Positions 21,895 to 34,103 of a stretch of 64,000 bases of DNA are shown here, piece by piece. The first letter of the stretch is position 1. Every line of letters starts with the position of its first letter. The stretch lies in assembly GCA_020064725.1 (NCBI GenBank), contig JAGTWJ010000002.1, positions 3,906,001 through 3,970,000 on the forward strand, read 5' to 3'. The notes under the pieces were generated by a model. The model made no database searches, was not told the origin of the DNA, and was given only the letters and a program-made list of their open reading frames with translations. The position numbers and the translations under genes were made by a program. Origin of the DNA: Drechslerella dactyloides. Taxonomy: Eukaryota > Ascomycota > Orbiliomycetes > Orbiliales > Orbiliaceae.

Positions 21895-24800
21895 ATGGAA
21901 AGGTATCGAGATTTGGATACTAAAAAATATGCAATGTGGTGTGTTAGCTCTCTAAGATATGATGAGTGTAGCAAGAATGGTGAACTGAACTGCTGAATCG
22001 AAACCTTACAGCGTATCTTAGATATGGCCTGGAGGAAGTTGCCCTGGCCTAGGCGCGAGGATTGAAGTGCATCAAGAAGCTTCATGATTAATGCAAGAAT
22101 GAAGTGACGCCTTAGCGGAGACGAATAAGAAAAGTAGGAAAGGGTCATCTCAGTGAAGCGATAGTCGGAAATAGTTTTGATGGACGAGGTTGAATTCTAG
22201 CAGCACCCTCAACCTCAAATATAATCTAGCGGTGATTGATCGACAACGCAAAAATTCAAGACTCCAAGCGCAACTCCAACAGCAGATCTGCGCAAGAGGT
22301 TCAAGCCGCAAACTCTACCTCGCGAACGACGTCTGGTAGTGCGTTAGCTAAGCTTAATTTTTAACATTTACGTGCAAGGTTTAAGCCAAAGACAGTATTG
22401 TGATAAACATAGGCATGCTTCGTATACGCGTATATTCTACTATCACGGTGGTGCACGGTGGTCGCTATCGATATCTGACAGCCGGCGCGCAGTCTACTAG
22501 GTACATACATAGCTAAATTTCTCAATATCACATGTCTACATCTCTTCCTTGAATCCACAAAGTCACATAAATACAATTACCCGATTTGAATATGGTGATC
22601 ACGAAAACTAGGAGCAGAAGCGGCAATCATAACGAAAACCTTATGTCCAACCTGGATAACCTCCTCTCTTCATGAATTCAGTTTCCAACGCCCATTCTAT
22701 TCCAAGTCGACTTAGACCCCCAACAAGCCCGAGTTCTGCTTGAACGAGCACCAATCATCCAAACGGACAAAATACTGTTTAGGGTCAATCTTTCCAAGAC
22801 TATCAGACCTAATTACGCTGTTTTGGCAATTAGGTGGTATGGGGATTTGAAGTTACTTCAATAGGAAATTGCAAGGTGTGAGTAAGAGAAGGACATAGAT
22901 ACCGCCAATGATATCGATTCCACGCAGCTGTTCATGTGATGGATGCGAATTTCCGTGCACAACGTCTAAGTATCCACATATTAATGGCCCGTGCAAGGCA
23001 TTGCTGGTGACTACTGAATTGCGTAATTGCTATTACCTAAAAATGTACCAAAACAGGTAACTACACGCCCTGAAATCGATAATCTATAGCCCGTAGTCAT
23101 ATGCCATACACGCAGTGCGAGCTCTTACACGTGCATCAATAGCTAAGTATTTAGTTAACTACGTTGGTGCACAGATGGTATCAATCTGTACGGGCGGGGA
23201 TGCGTATGATTGTGATAGAAAACCAAGTACGCATGTCAATAGGTATATTTTTACCTAAGTCGTTATATCCGTGGAAGTACATCCATCGAATGCATGCATG
23301 AATACGCATTCGGATCCCAAATACCAATAGGAAGCACATCCGCAAGTCCATTCAGTTGTACAATTACTTGATAGATCTAGTGCTCTGAACTCATAAACTA
23401 GAACGCACGAAGGAGTGTTCCGGATAACTCCGTGCTCGACTTGAGTGAATTATTTTAGAATCGGAGGGAAATCTCACAGAATTCTCGTTACAAAATACCA
23501 CTGACGGGTGCATGCCATTACATAATAAGATGCGATCCCCATTTGTCACAGCAGGGTATGAACGCACAATTGTGAATAGACGAGACTCATAATTAACGCT
23601 GGCTGCATTCTGTATGTAGGATTCGAATGCATTGCAATGTCATACTCGTTACGGGGCGTAAACATCGAACTGAAGTTAACACCAAACAAATGATACTTGG
23701 CTCGATGAGTTTGAAAAATTACGGCCCAATAATGTCGGTTTATGGTCGTAACCTAGGATTTAGTTAGTAACATAATATCGATGTACTCGCGTCGAGCCAC
23801 AAGCACCGTGAGAAGCTGCATACGTGATGTATTGATAGTATACGTCGCGCGCGTCAGCCACTAGGATGTCTGCAGTAGGTCATTCACAATTGCATGCATA
23901 AACAGCTGTCCAGATGTCTGTATAACCAGTATCCTGCAATTTTATATTGTCCGCATTACCACGCGTCCAGCTTAAGCTTGTGGTTTGTGAGACAAAAGGA
24001 GCAGAGCAGCTGCCAGTACAGTGGCATACTGCAGCCCAGTCTCACGATGTCTCGCATCGGATAACGAGTCATCGTGACGTTTAGGAAGGGTAAGAGCTCA
24101 AGTAGCTCGAGCTCTGGCGGTTTTAAAAGTTAAACATAGCATCCGATATTGACAGTTCTGCACGTAAGAACCCACCAACCGAAAAGCTCCGGGCGCCATC
24201 CGATATCTGCGAAGTTACTAGAAGCTAGCTGTCTGGCTGGCCGCTGGGGCAAATTACGTCACGGCGTATTCCGAATGAACGGATGCATAATATCCACGTG
24301 CAGCCGTGGCCACAATATTGGGTGCTCCAGGCCAAGATACATATACCTTCCGACGCCAGCCCTTGGGTACTTTTATTATGAATCGAACATGTCTGCAGAT
24401 GGCCGCCGCATTGATTCGCACAGCTCATCAGGCCAGTCAGCTGGCACACGGTGGTGGTGAGTGGCGGTGGCGGCGGTGGCGGCACCACATGCAGGCCTGG
24501 CGCTAAAGACGCAAAACAAAAATACGCGCTCGATTATTACTGAGGCACAAAATATTATGTATGTGGCTGGCTATTGCATGTATTGCGTGCATGCGTTCTG
24601 GGCTGGGAAATCTCAGGTCGGAGGAATATTCTCCATGGAACATCCATGAATGGGCGCGCCCGTGACTGGAGTGCCGCATTGGAAGCTGTGTGTAATGTAT
24701 AATGTATGCACCTGTCCTTAGCTTGTTGCTCATTGGTAGGTCTGGGCAAGTAGCTAACTGCGCATGCGTGAGGAATGCAAATGTTGGCGTGCGTGTTCAA

Positions 24801-26611
24801 AGTGGACTGGAATTTAAGGCGTGCATGGAGGGCGAAACGTCAGCCCTCGAGCCTGCAGGACATTAAGGAAGTGCAGCATTTTGCTAGCCTAGAAGGCAGA
24901 GATGTAGCTCCCATGCATGCATGCGTATGGCGACTTTGAGGACAGATCTGTACAGATCTAGAGTCTGGCTAGCTACTTACCTAGGTAGCTAGCTGGCCAG
25001 GTCGACAGCGCGAAGTTTCAAGAATTATCCATTGCATTCTGCGCGTCCGCACCCCTTTCACTTGCGATGTTATAATTACGCCCACTCCCATTCATCCCGA
25101 GTCGACTGGAGTCCGCGACAATAGATACATCAGTCGGGTTGCAGGTCCATGCGTCACGTCACGTTCGGTCAGGTGAGGCGACGGACACAGCTAGCCCGCG
25201 TCTGGCCGGCGCTTCGAATATATCACACGATGTCGCAAGTCCGTCAGGATGGATTTAATTCTACCCGGCTAGCCGATCGGTCACCTCATTGTATGCGTGC
25301 ACCATCTGCTTTCTAAGCTTACCGCTTTGTCCACCCGTCTGTGCCGCCAGTCGACCGGCCGCCGGCTAGCCGTTCGTCCGTCCGTTCGAATGGACGGCGA
25401 ATCCGAAAGGATCGATGCATATCAACATGTTGGGTTTGATCGTGAACATTAATTAAAAGTTGGTGGCGCAGCAGGCAGCAGTTAGCTCGCACGCACGCAA
25501 GTAAGCTGCTCAGCTACTGTAGCACAGTAGCTACTTATTAGCTCCGAGTGCACAAATGCGTGCGTGCGGGCGTGCATGCCTGTCATGCATTTTACGGTCG
25601 TCTGGACGTATCTACACCTATGTATGTAAGGGCGTCTGTACGAACTAGGTTGTCAAGGTTGAGTAGTCAAAGGATTCCGACGGCGGCTCTTGCGTAAGCA
25701 GATCACTCCATGCGAGGACCGATTGGATTCAACTGTTTCCTTTCAATATTGACTGACAAAGATATAACCCGTTTGACCAACTGCAAGCATGATGGATGAA
25801 AGAGACCCGGTACTTGAACGTCAAGGGGAAACCAAAGCCTAACCAGACAGATAGACAGACAAGGAGCCAAATAAAGGATGGATAACGTTAACAGCATGCA
25901 TAGTTAACAGCTATAGATGCATGGTGACCATTTTCAGAAAACCAGTAAGAAAAAAGAAAAAGTAAAATATGTACATGGAAATTCCGCAAGCTCGAAAGAG
26001 TTGGATGAATTGCAAACGAGGAGATGAAAAGGGAACCCGCCAGAAACGTGAGCAAATCACACAAAGATATTTATCGAGCTATGAACGAGGAAAAGTAATG
26101 ACACACAAAAAAGGAGCAAAAATGTACATACGCCAGCATGATACAGGATGGATGATGGATGGATGGGTGTATTCAGGAACAAAAATCTCGTCGTTAAAGG
26201 AAACCAAAAAACTGCTGAACAAATATCCTGATTTCCAAAAGGCAATTCCCCCCTCTGGAAACAATGAAAACGATAAAACTTAAAAGGGAAAGGACCAGGC
26301 CGCAGATGACTCGTGAACAGAATATTGAATGTGTCGTGAGAATTATAAGCACGTCGGCGATGCTTTAGCACACAGACGCTTAGATGACCATATGCAACTG
26401 GGGAGGATCCCGCAGCAAATCAACGTCATCGCGAGAATGACAGCGCAAATGTGAATTGAAGCCTCCTTTTTTGGTTCTTTCCGATTTCTCAATCTAGTGT
26501 CGCCTGAACATCCCTATTGTCGTATAATAAAGGTATATAAAACGTGCCTAATATCGCCTGTAAGAGAAAGGAAGGGCAAAAAGCAAGTTGTATGGAAGCC
26601 TGCACGCCCTC

Positions 26612-27838
26612 TCAAGAGTGCAGGAGATCCCAAGCTTCGGCGCAAAGAGCAAGGAATCTCTCCTTCTTCCGCCTCTTAGCTTCTTGTGCCTCGGCATCGT
26701 TCTCCGAGCCGGTGGAGTCATCCCTGTCGAATTCGCCACGAGTCCGTCTCCGCTTAGTTCCGACAACTTCGTGGGCCGAAGCAGGTATCGTGAGAGTCGT
26801 GGTCTTCGTCTTCATGGATGAGTGGCCTAGACTCGAAATTCGCTTAGAAGAATGTCCCAATGCACCTTGAGTCGGACTAGGAGGAGTTGGAGGCTGGTGA
26901 CCACCATAATGCACGAGTCGAGGAAGGAGGTCCTCACGTCCACCGGTCATGCTCGCAACCGCTTCATCCGCAGACTTGAACTCTCGGGGCTTCTCCGGCT
27001 TGTCGAGCTGCATCGGAGATGGGTAATCCGGCCGGTTGCTGCTGATAGGCGGCGGCGGGAAGAATGATCGTTGCTCCGGCTGTCTCAACTGAGACGATAG
27101 TTGGGATCTGTCGTGCTCGCGTTCCCGTTCTCGGTCTCCCACGTCGGGGCCGAACACAACATCCGCAATCGGGGGCAGACGGTTCGTCATTCTGTCAGCT
27201 CTGGCCTCCGCGAGACCTCGCCTGACTGTGAACGACTGGTTGAGGGGGGCAGAATGGATGATTCTCTCGCTGGAGAATTGGGCGTGGTGTGGTGGCACGA
27301 TGCTCAGCCCACCTGGCGGCTTCCTCTTTCCTCTCGCTGCACTGAACCCGGCGGACGGCTCTCCATGGTCGTCTTTGCTTCCGTGGACGTTCCTCTGCAG
27401 TCTAGTCTCGATGATTTGCCTCTGTTGGTCTCGGACTCCCATGCTTCGTTCCAGTTGCTCTCTCATAATATCGTCGGTGACGTTCAAGCCTGGCGAAAGG
27501 CAGGCCATTCCAACTTCCCTCATGGTCATGGCAGTTCTGGGGGTTGAAGACGGTGCGTGATTCGAGCCGGTCTTGGACAGGTTCAGCTTTGTCGGGCGGT
27601 GTCGGGGGGGCTCTGGGGAAGGCTCCTTCTTGATGATTACCATCTTTGGGGGGCTGCGTCCGTTGCTTTTTGGGGAAAATGACGAGTCAATACGGGGCGA
27701 CTTGGAAAGGCGTGATTTTGCGTATCGCAAAACTAACCTTTCCGGAGACCGCGACTTATCTCCTGGCTGTGAGTCTTGCATCATGTCTGAGTGGTGGTAG
27801 TGCGGCTGAGGCGCAATTGCTACAGAAGCTGATGCCAT
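26612..27838 (-). CDS. Disordered, nuclear-looking protein of unknown function, 380 aa
   Basis: Exons 27838-27738 and 27653-26612. The intron of 84 bp is a multiple of three and free of stops; removing it joins SPES|PPKMVIIKKEPSPEPP smoothly. The protein is rich in Ser, Pro, Arg and Gln. Visible elements: VIIKKEPSPEPP with an IKKE sumoylation-type motif, a short helix REQLERSMGVRDQQRQIIETRLQRN near the middle, FKSADEAVASMTGGREDLLPRLVHYGGHQPPTPP, and a C-terminal bipartite basic segment TKRRRTRGEFD...AKRRKKERFLALCAEAWDLL. The last helix looks conserved and amphipathic. I do not recognise the family. The basic clusters suggest the nucleus (inference). The start is the ATG giving MASASVAIAPQP; an upstream in-frame ATG at 27892 would add 18 residues of UTR-like sequence. 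Confidence 0.75.
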   Translation of the reverse strand: MASASVAIAPQPHYHHSDMMQDSQPGDKSRSPERLVLRYAKSRLSKSPRIDSSFSPKSNGRSPPKMVIIKKEPSPEPPRHRPTKLNLSKTGSNHAPSSTPRTAMTMREVGMACLSPGLNVTDDIMREQLERSMGVRDQQRQIIETRLQRNVHGSKDDHGEPSAGFSAARGKRKPPGGLSIVPPHHAQFSSERIIHSAPLNQSFTVRRGLAEARADRMTNRLPPIADVVFGPDVGDREREREHDRSQLSSQLRQPEQRSFFPPPPISSNRPDYPSPMQLDKPEKPREFKSADEAVASMTGGREDLLPRLVHYGGHQPPTPPSPTQGALGHSSKRISSLGHSSMKTKTTTLTIPASAHEVVGTKRRRTRGEFDRDDSTGSENDAEAQEAKRRKKERFLALCAEAWDLLHS

Positions 27839-30800
27839 AAGAATCTCTTTTGGTGAATATGCGAGATAAAGTAAGTTTTTATTGTAGTACACTCGGATTT
27901 AACTCGACCGCCCGGTGGTATGAGGCTCGAAGGTCGATTCGGTGGTCCGATACAGGTGTGCGAGTACGGCGCGACTGTGTATCCTCGGACGGTATTCGGT
28001 ATCGAGAATCGGATTTATGCTCGACGGATCGTATCGCAGGATCGAAGGGCACCTGATGGACGATAGCTGAAAGATGTCCCCTGTCAGATGGCTGCGCTCG
28101 GGACGCTGATATCAATTGGCTTAGAGTTCCGCAAAAGTAGCGAGAATCATAAAAGGCTTTTCCCGCACGGCAACGAAATTGGGCACACGAAAAACGATGA
28201 GCAAGGACCCAGGAATGCCAGAAAGAGGGAACACAGGAGGGAAAAAAGTTTGTGGCTGGTAACGAGCGCTTAGTCAATTCGGATTACTATTACAAGTAGA
28301 AGGATCGGTCGGCAGAGAAGACGTCACGACTGCACGTAGGTGACGCGATCTGATAGCACGACGTAATGATGAATAGAAGGAGAAGGAGGAAGAGGAAGAG
28401 GAAGAGGTCGATGGAAACGAGAGTGAGTCGGAGGGTAGGAAGACAGAAGCGGGTGAAGAAAGGAAAAGAAGTAGAAGGGAAGAGAGAAGGCGAGGGGTTA
28501 AGAGAGGGACGGGAGACAGGCTGGTCCCCTGGAGGAGACTCGGTCTCGGGGTTCAGGGAGGGGGTAAACGTCGCAACGGGGTGGATGAGGAGCCGCCGCA
28601 GACGCTGGTGGGAATAAGGATGGAGGTATGCAGTATGTAAGAGGATGCGATGCTCGTGGCACGGGCGACTTACATGAACTCGAGGTATTGCTCGTCTGCT
28701 GGGGTGTCTCAGAGCAGAACGCCGCTGGTGGTGCTGTTTCGCTGCGCTACTCCACAGCGGGCCAGCCTGATCGAACGTCGACGGGCTGGGCTTTGAAACG
28801 TTAAAGGTGCGCGAACAAAGCCGAGGACGCCCAACTTCTGCGGCAGTGTAGTTAGATGAGCCGGAAAGGCTGCCCGGGATTGAATATTGGCAGCACCAAA
28901 ATGTTTAAAATTTGATTTGGCTTCTCGCTGAGGCCCGTTATCTGAAATCCCCCGAGTTACAAGTCGGTAAGAAAGCAGTCGAGGGGTGGTCCTTTTTTCC
29001 TGCCCGTCAATCAATCTACCCAGAGGACCGGACCAAAGGTTAGAGACGTTTCCAGTTGACGGACGCAAGCCAGACGAAGGGGTCGTGCCCTCGATTATTA
29101 AAGCGAGCGGTAAGAAGGGAAGAAGCGACGAGGTTCGGCGCCGAAGAAGCAGAAGCAAGAAGCAAGAAGCAGAAGAAGACGGCTAGGGGAAAGAAAGTAA
29201 GGGGGATGTCGTCCTCGACAGTTCGCCAGGAGTATGCAAGAAAGCAGGCACTGGCGAGAAAAAAAAAAAAAATCCGGAGCGGAAAGAAGAGGCACGATCT
29301 AGAAGGGTTCGTTTCTTCTCTTCTCGTCTTGTCTTTCTCGGTACATTACATTGAGAACGACAGGCAAAACCACGCCTCCTGCTCTCCTGCTCCTACTCCT
29401 CCGCTCCTGCACCCAATGGCGGACCGCTGGTGCCCAGATATGCAACAAGCCAGAGTAACAGCTGCCTGTGCTGACTAGGGAAGGATGGAGCTAAGGAGGG
29501 AAGGAAGGGGAAGAAAGGAGGGGCTGCTCCCCCCAAGTCTTTCTTTTTATCCCGTGATGAAACACCCACTGACTGAGATGCTGAACAATGCTGTGTGGGA
29601 TATGGGGCAAGAAGCAATGAACATTCCCCAGAGCACCGGAATATAATCAGTCGAAACTCACCTTGAAGCGGCGTGCGGGCTGTCGATGCAGTTAGTCTGT
29701 ACCAAGTATTTCGTCCTTTTAATATTGTCGTCGGGTCGGTCTGCAGAGATGAGGCGAGCGGCGTGGAAGGGAAATGGCGAAGGGCCGGCTGGTCGGTTGG
29801 TGCCTCGAACGCCTGGCGAGAGTACGGACGGAGGAGTCTGGATGGATGGATGAGCGTCTAAGTCTGAAGGGAGACAGAGGGCGGACTGGACGGCCGAGCT
29901 GATGCTTCCTATGATAGAAAGATAAAGGCAATCCACACGCGATTTTTGCTTTTCATGTGCTCGAACTGCAGGAGTCGACTCTCTCGCTGACCTCAGGCTG
30001 TTCCTTCATGCTCCAGCTGCACCGTCTTTCGCTCAGAGTCTAGCTCCGAACGATGAAACAAATCGGCTGCGAATGCATCGCAAGCGGCAACAGACACACC
30101 ATTTCAATGTCGACGGTGTTTGACACGATCAGAAATGCCCTTTTCCCCCCGAGCTTCGAGCTGTCCGCTCGCTCACCAAATCATGCCAAAAGGGCTGGCG
30201 GTCACGCATAGGGATTGGCTCGCAGCCCCTGATAGCTCGCGTCTCGTCCAAGCCCTCGCTCAAACGTTTCGAAACACTGAGCAACCCACACACGTCGAGT
30301 AATCCCCGTCCAGAGACAAACATCCGCCTCTTTGGGAAAGTTCAAGCTAACTGCAGTCTGGTCGGGAACCCCATGATGGCAGGCGCCCAGCCAATCCAGT
30401 GAGGCCTTTTCAGGCTGGAGAACCGTGAATCTCAACGAGAGAAAAAAGAAACGCAGCGGCCGCCGCCGCCCTTCCCTTCGACCTCCCCTCCCTCGATAAG
30501 AACCCTCCCGGGTCCACCACCAGGCCAATCTGGCTTTTGGGACGTCCGAATCGTCAAGGTTTACCGCAAGCGAGGGCATGGACGGCATTTAGGAACCGAA
30601 GCCTTCCCCAAATGCCTCACGGGGTCTGGAACGCATGATTTTTTACGACAGTTCCATTGAGCTCAGATGTGTTCGATGGTCTGACAGCATGAATAGCAGC
30701 TGACAGCACGGAGCACTCCGCGTCTGTGAAGACATCGGCATAAGACACAATTGTTGAAAGTAACTGCCTAAATGCGCAAGAATGTTGGCCGCGGCGTTGC

Positions 30801-31157
30801 TAAAGTAGATAGATGCTCGTATCTGCTCTTCCAACAGCTTGCGAAGCGCAATTTAGCCTTTGTGTCTTGGAACCGTCCACCAAGCACACTTTCACTGCCT
30901 GCCCCAGGGTCAGGCCTCCGCAAAATAACTGCAAGTTGATTAGCGGCATGCCGAAGTCGCCTTTTCTCCATTTAAGCCGATAGAGTGCGGAGAAAATCTC
31001 TCTTGTTGTGTTTCAAACGTTCGGTATGTTGTTGCTACAAGTTATAAGCCCGCGGAGAGAAACAGCTGTAGCACCAGATCTCGAGCCCTTTTTTGCTTCG
31101 AAGAATGGACGAATGCATGCAACAGCGAACTGTAGCGGCTTGTGTCACAGGGTTTCT
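27839..31157. other. Upstream region of the 26612-27838 gene, no gene seen
   Basis: 3.3 kb with a purine-rich tract at 28.37-28.52 kb, an A-rich run near 29.26 kb and mixed sequence thereafter. Two CCAAT motifs, near 30.39 kb and 30.53 kb, are not close to a confirmed start. Open frames here translate to Arg/Lys/Glu or Ser/Pro strings and do not link into exons. It probably contains a long leader and promoter for the - strand gene at 27838. Confidence 0.45.
28376..28407 (+). repeat. AGG/AAG purine tandem tract
   Basis: An uninterrupted purine run of GGAAGA-type units (AAGGAGAAGGAGGAAGAGGA and onward), continuing as purine-rich sequence to about 28.5 kb. It is a simple repeat that could form triplex-prone DNA in the upstream region of the - strand gene. 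Confidence 0.75.
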
Positions 31158-32324
31158 TCATCCCAACATGTCGTCCAACCAGTCATCATCCAAATGTTGA
31201 GTTCCACTCCTCTTTTCCGAAGAAGAGAGATTGGTTATCTCTGGCGAGGTGGTGCGTTTGGAGCTTTGAGGCGTCTCCGTTGATTGTCCCGTAGGTTTCC
31301 CTGTATATCCCGTGCATAATAAGTAAGCTCTCGGTTCGCTTCTTTTTCTAACGGAATGTACTTGAAACATTGCTTGTTTCTGCGCTCTGCAAATGCATAC
31401 CCTTTACATCCATATTCCCGATCAAAGCATCTAGCTCGTCTTCGTCGTCGTCGAAATTTATATTTTCGCCGGTGGCTCGTGCGGAGCGTTTGCGGGACGC
31501 AAACCTTTGCCGAAACCTATCAGCCGTCGCTTGTTTGGCTATCTTTTCGGTGACATCCTTGAATTCGTCCCGGTGAACTTTGACGACATTTCCCTTGGGC
31601 CCAAAATTTACGTCGTGGGATTGGCCGCGTCGCACCCCGCTTTCGTGGTCCCATATGTCAATGATCTCTTCCCGCGTTTGCTCTTTCTCTTCAATTGATT
31701 TCAATTTGTCCCTGGTCAAACTGACATAGTCCGGCTCGGGTTCAACTTCTTCAGGTTCTGTTTGATAGCCGGTTTAGCAACATCTCAAGGTGCTTCCGAG
31801 GTCTCAGAGCTCTCTGCCCACTCACCCTGACCAGGCTCCGGCTCCGGCTCATCGTATCGCCAGGCATTCGATGCGATTTTCTTTCGTCTGCTGTATCGGG
31901 AGGACCCTTCACCCTCCTCAGCGCCATCACTCTCCGACTCTGATTGTGACGTAGCTTCCCGAGCAGCACTTGCTTCTGCGGTTGCGGTTGCAGTTGCAGA
32001 AGTTACCGTTTCACCTTGTGCACCACCACTTGGGACAGGCCACTTCGATGCTTCCAACGGCGCTGATGACGTGGCTGACGCTACATTGCTTGTTCGAGAC
32101 CCTTCACGTGCAGCCGCCCGTGCTAGGGTCTTCTCTTTTTCCTCAGCAGCAGCCTTTGCGTCCTTGTGTGCAAGCTTCTTTTCGTGAAGCTTGGAGGCCT
32201 TCTTGTCCCATTCTGATGTGATTCAATCGATTGCTGTTAGCTTCCGATGAGCAGACGAGATTTCGATTGCTAAGAGCAAACATCAGCAGCGTGCGACAAA
32301 CGTACTATTCTTATGTAGGACCAT
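31158..32324 (-). CDS. Charged coiled protein of unknown function, 4 exons, 301 aa
   Basis: Exons 32324-32306 (19 nt), 32212-31826, 31757-31401 and 31300-31158. The short first exon encodes MVLHKN and joins KWDKKASKLHEKKLAHKDAK. The introns are phase-consistent, with clear AG acceptors and CTAAC-type branch points in the first two. The protein is a Lys/Glu/Ala-rich helix, then a Ser/Glu-rich acidic segment with SRRKKIASNAWRYDEPEPEP, then a denser block around SLTRDKLKSIEEKEQTREEI, DIWDHESGVRRGQSHDVNFG and DEFKDVTEKIAKQATADRFR, and a C-terminal acidic motif HLDDDWLDDMLG. I do not recognise the family. The block between residues about 150 and 220 looks the most constrained. Function cannot be inferred. 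Confidence 0.78.
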
Positions 32325-33413
32325 TGCCTTGACTTGGCCTAGTAGCCGCCGTGGAGGCTTCGAGGCGTGTGATTGTGAATCAAGGGTATTCCCGAAGGCC
32401 CGGTAGATGCAGCTGATATGTGTGGCTTATCAAGGTGATAGGGCAGGAGATTTGAGATGGACGCCCCAGCGAGCGATGGTTTTCAGCTGCGAGTAACGTT
32501 GTCGACAACACATGCGAGACAGAACGCCCAGCAGTGACACAACTGAAGGATTCTCCAGCTTGCGCGTATATTGCACACGAATCCGGAATATTTATAGATG
32601 TAAGGCAATGTTTTTGAGCATGAGGAGGCTGCACAGCACCCATGCTCGACTAAAGGCTCCTGGCTTCTCCGTTCGTGTCAACGGCGGCGCCCGATGTCGC
32701 TCACTCGAACCGACTGTTTGAAGACTCGTCGAAATACCCGAGTGACATTGGGTCTCACAAACTAAATTAATTCATACAACTCACTTAATTTTATAATTTA
32801 AAGACTCGGAATACGCTTACAATGCGTGTATTCTGATGGTTTGGTTTAGCGCGTGTGTCTAGCTTTTAGTTTACGAGATTCCAAGTTTATTGTTCGATAG
32901 CTTGTTTAGATTTTAGAACATCACTAAGATTCTTATTTCCTTATTGCCCGCCTACTACCTCTTATTCCTTGCCTCCTTGCCTAAGGTCACTATGATTCGA
33001 CTTAGATATTTCATAACTTCCTTGGTCATATACCATCCGGCGATAATTCTCCGTTTATATATAGCAAGTTAACATGTATAGTCCTAACATCAATATCGGT
33101 TGTTCATTGGCGTACACGGAACCAAAAAAACATCCACTATGCCGGCATGCATGCCACCTACCATTAGAATCTATCATCTTGGAGGATGCACGAATTTTCT
33201 GCAGATCTGGTGAGCCCAACAGAACTTCAGTTATATATTGTCTCGCAAGCCAGATCACCGACCTTTGCCTGCGAAAGCCCAAGGGCTGGCAGTCTGGTTT
33301 ACAAGACAAGTTGTAAATTTATATAAAGAACCTGTTTCGATGTGTATTATATATAGGATGTAAGCGGCGAGTTTTGATCAGCAATGTACAGGCATCCGCG
33401 CCTAGCTTTGGGA
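32325..33413. other. Intergenic region with AT-rich core
   Basis: About 1.1 kb. The 32.75-33.05 kb segment is strongly AT-rich and free of long open frames. The right part contains the inverted-repeat element at 33238-33310. No gene seen. Confidence 0.5.
33238..33310. repeat. MITE-like inverted-repeat element
   Basis: Left arm TTGTCTCGCAAGCCAGA (33238-33254) pairs with right arm TCTGGTTTACAAGACAA (33293-33309) at 14 of 17 positions. All three mismatches are C/T or G/A transitions. A short inner palindrome AGCCC-AA-GGGCT lies between the arms. The right arm matches motifs at 12198-12215 and 21877-21894. It is too short to encode anything, and TATATA-like flanks leave the target-site duplication unclear. 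Confidence 0.6.
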
Positions 33414-34103
33414 TTACCATTCATATTTCTCAACTTCTCGATCTCCTGAACCAAAAACAACATCTCGAAGCATTGAAGGCTCTGGTAACTCGTCTACATC
33501 ATCCCTCTCTACCAATCCCCGAGATACTACCAGATCTAACCACAACCAAAGATCTTCGGTGAACACACAGCAGAAGCTAGAATGAAAATCATGAGGTCTC
33601 TCTTCGTAATCTATCATTTTTCGGAAAATTTCAGAACGTGCATGTAAAGCTTCCCAAACCTTATACACTTTGAAGCTCATACAGATATTGTATGCTTCTC
33701 TCGACCTCCATTGACGAACTCCGGAGATGTTAAGATCAGTGTGATAGAAGGCATCAGTATCGTAGCGAAACACCTTCTCAGAGAGTGGTCTATAGAGTAT
33801 GTATGAATCTGCAAAAGCCTTAGAAGAATTGACCTCGGCATATGTTTCTTCGAAAGCCCGTATGCCTGAACTAGTACATCTGATGTTTGCTTTTTGAAAT
33901 TCGGATATTAAAGTCGCTGATACCGAAGTAGTCTCGAAGTCAGACTTATCCGATACCGAACCCGGTCCTTGGCTGAAGCGTCGAACGTTGAGAACTGGTA
34001 AGCTGTTAACCGATTGGTGTAGGCTCGGCGTGCATCTATGGTTACATAGTGATATTAAGGTTTGCCGATTTTTGATCGTGTTGACGAGCAGCCTCGAGAT
34101 CAT
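33414..34103 (-). CDS. Unrecognised protein with a mitochondrial-type presequence
   Basis: Single open frame. I take the start at 34103, giving MISRLLVNTIKNRQTLISLC; the frame stays open upstream to 34196. Residues 1-45 are basic, hydroxylated and lack acids, ending in NVRRFSQG, a plausible Arg-2/Arg-3 processing site. The rest (about 229 aa in total) has ISEFQKANIRCTSSGIRAFE, RYDTDAFYHTDLNISGVRQW and a Trp-rich segment EDLWLWLDLVVSRGLVERDD. I do not recognise it and it may be lineage-specific. An exon-like frame beginning at 34356 (MPSIFVCYCNALG) ends in a strong GTAAGT donor at 34248 and might be spliced in front, so the 5' structure is uncertain. The next two genes upstream on this strand are also mitochondrial. 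Confidence 0.55.
   Translation of the reverse strand: MISRLLVNTIKNRQTLISLCNHRCTPSLHQSVNSLPVLNVRRFSQGPGSVSDKSDFETTSVSATLISEFQKANIRCTSSGIRAFEETYAEVNSSKAFADSYILYRPLSEKVFRYDTDAFYHTDLNISGVRQWRSREAYNICMSFKVYKVWEALHARSEIFRKMIDYEERPHDFHSSFCCVFTEDLWLWLDLVVSRGLVERDDVDELPEPSMLRDVVFGSGDREVEKYEW

Larger units (their letters stand above)
19247..26611. other. 7.4 kb gene-poor region
   Basis: The first kilobase is T-rich and resembles a long EPL1 3' UTR. From 20.5 kb to 26.5 kb I find no exon chain. The DNA is fairly AT-rich with many ATGCATGC, AGCTAGCT and TACGTA palindromes, as in old repeats. The only protein relic is a copia-like gag fragment (21377-21867). A convergent or tail-to-tail arrangement with the - strand gene at 26612 means no promoter is required here. 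Confidence 0.5.

Noticed and set aside
21520..21996. 158-codon + strand frame over the copia relic
   Set aside because: The opposite strand has the gag-like motifs; the + frame has no recognisable content.
28366..28617. Arg/Lys/Glu-rich + strand frame
   Set aside because: It is a translation of a purine tandem tract, not a protein gene.
30301..30370. GCAGTCTGGTCGGG as a fourth copy of the inverted-repeat motif
   Set aside because: Only the first ten bases match and there is no second arm; likely chance.
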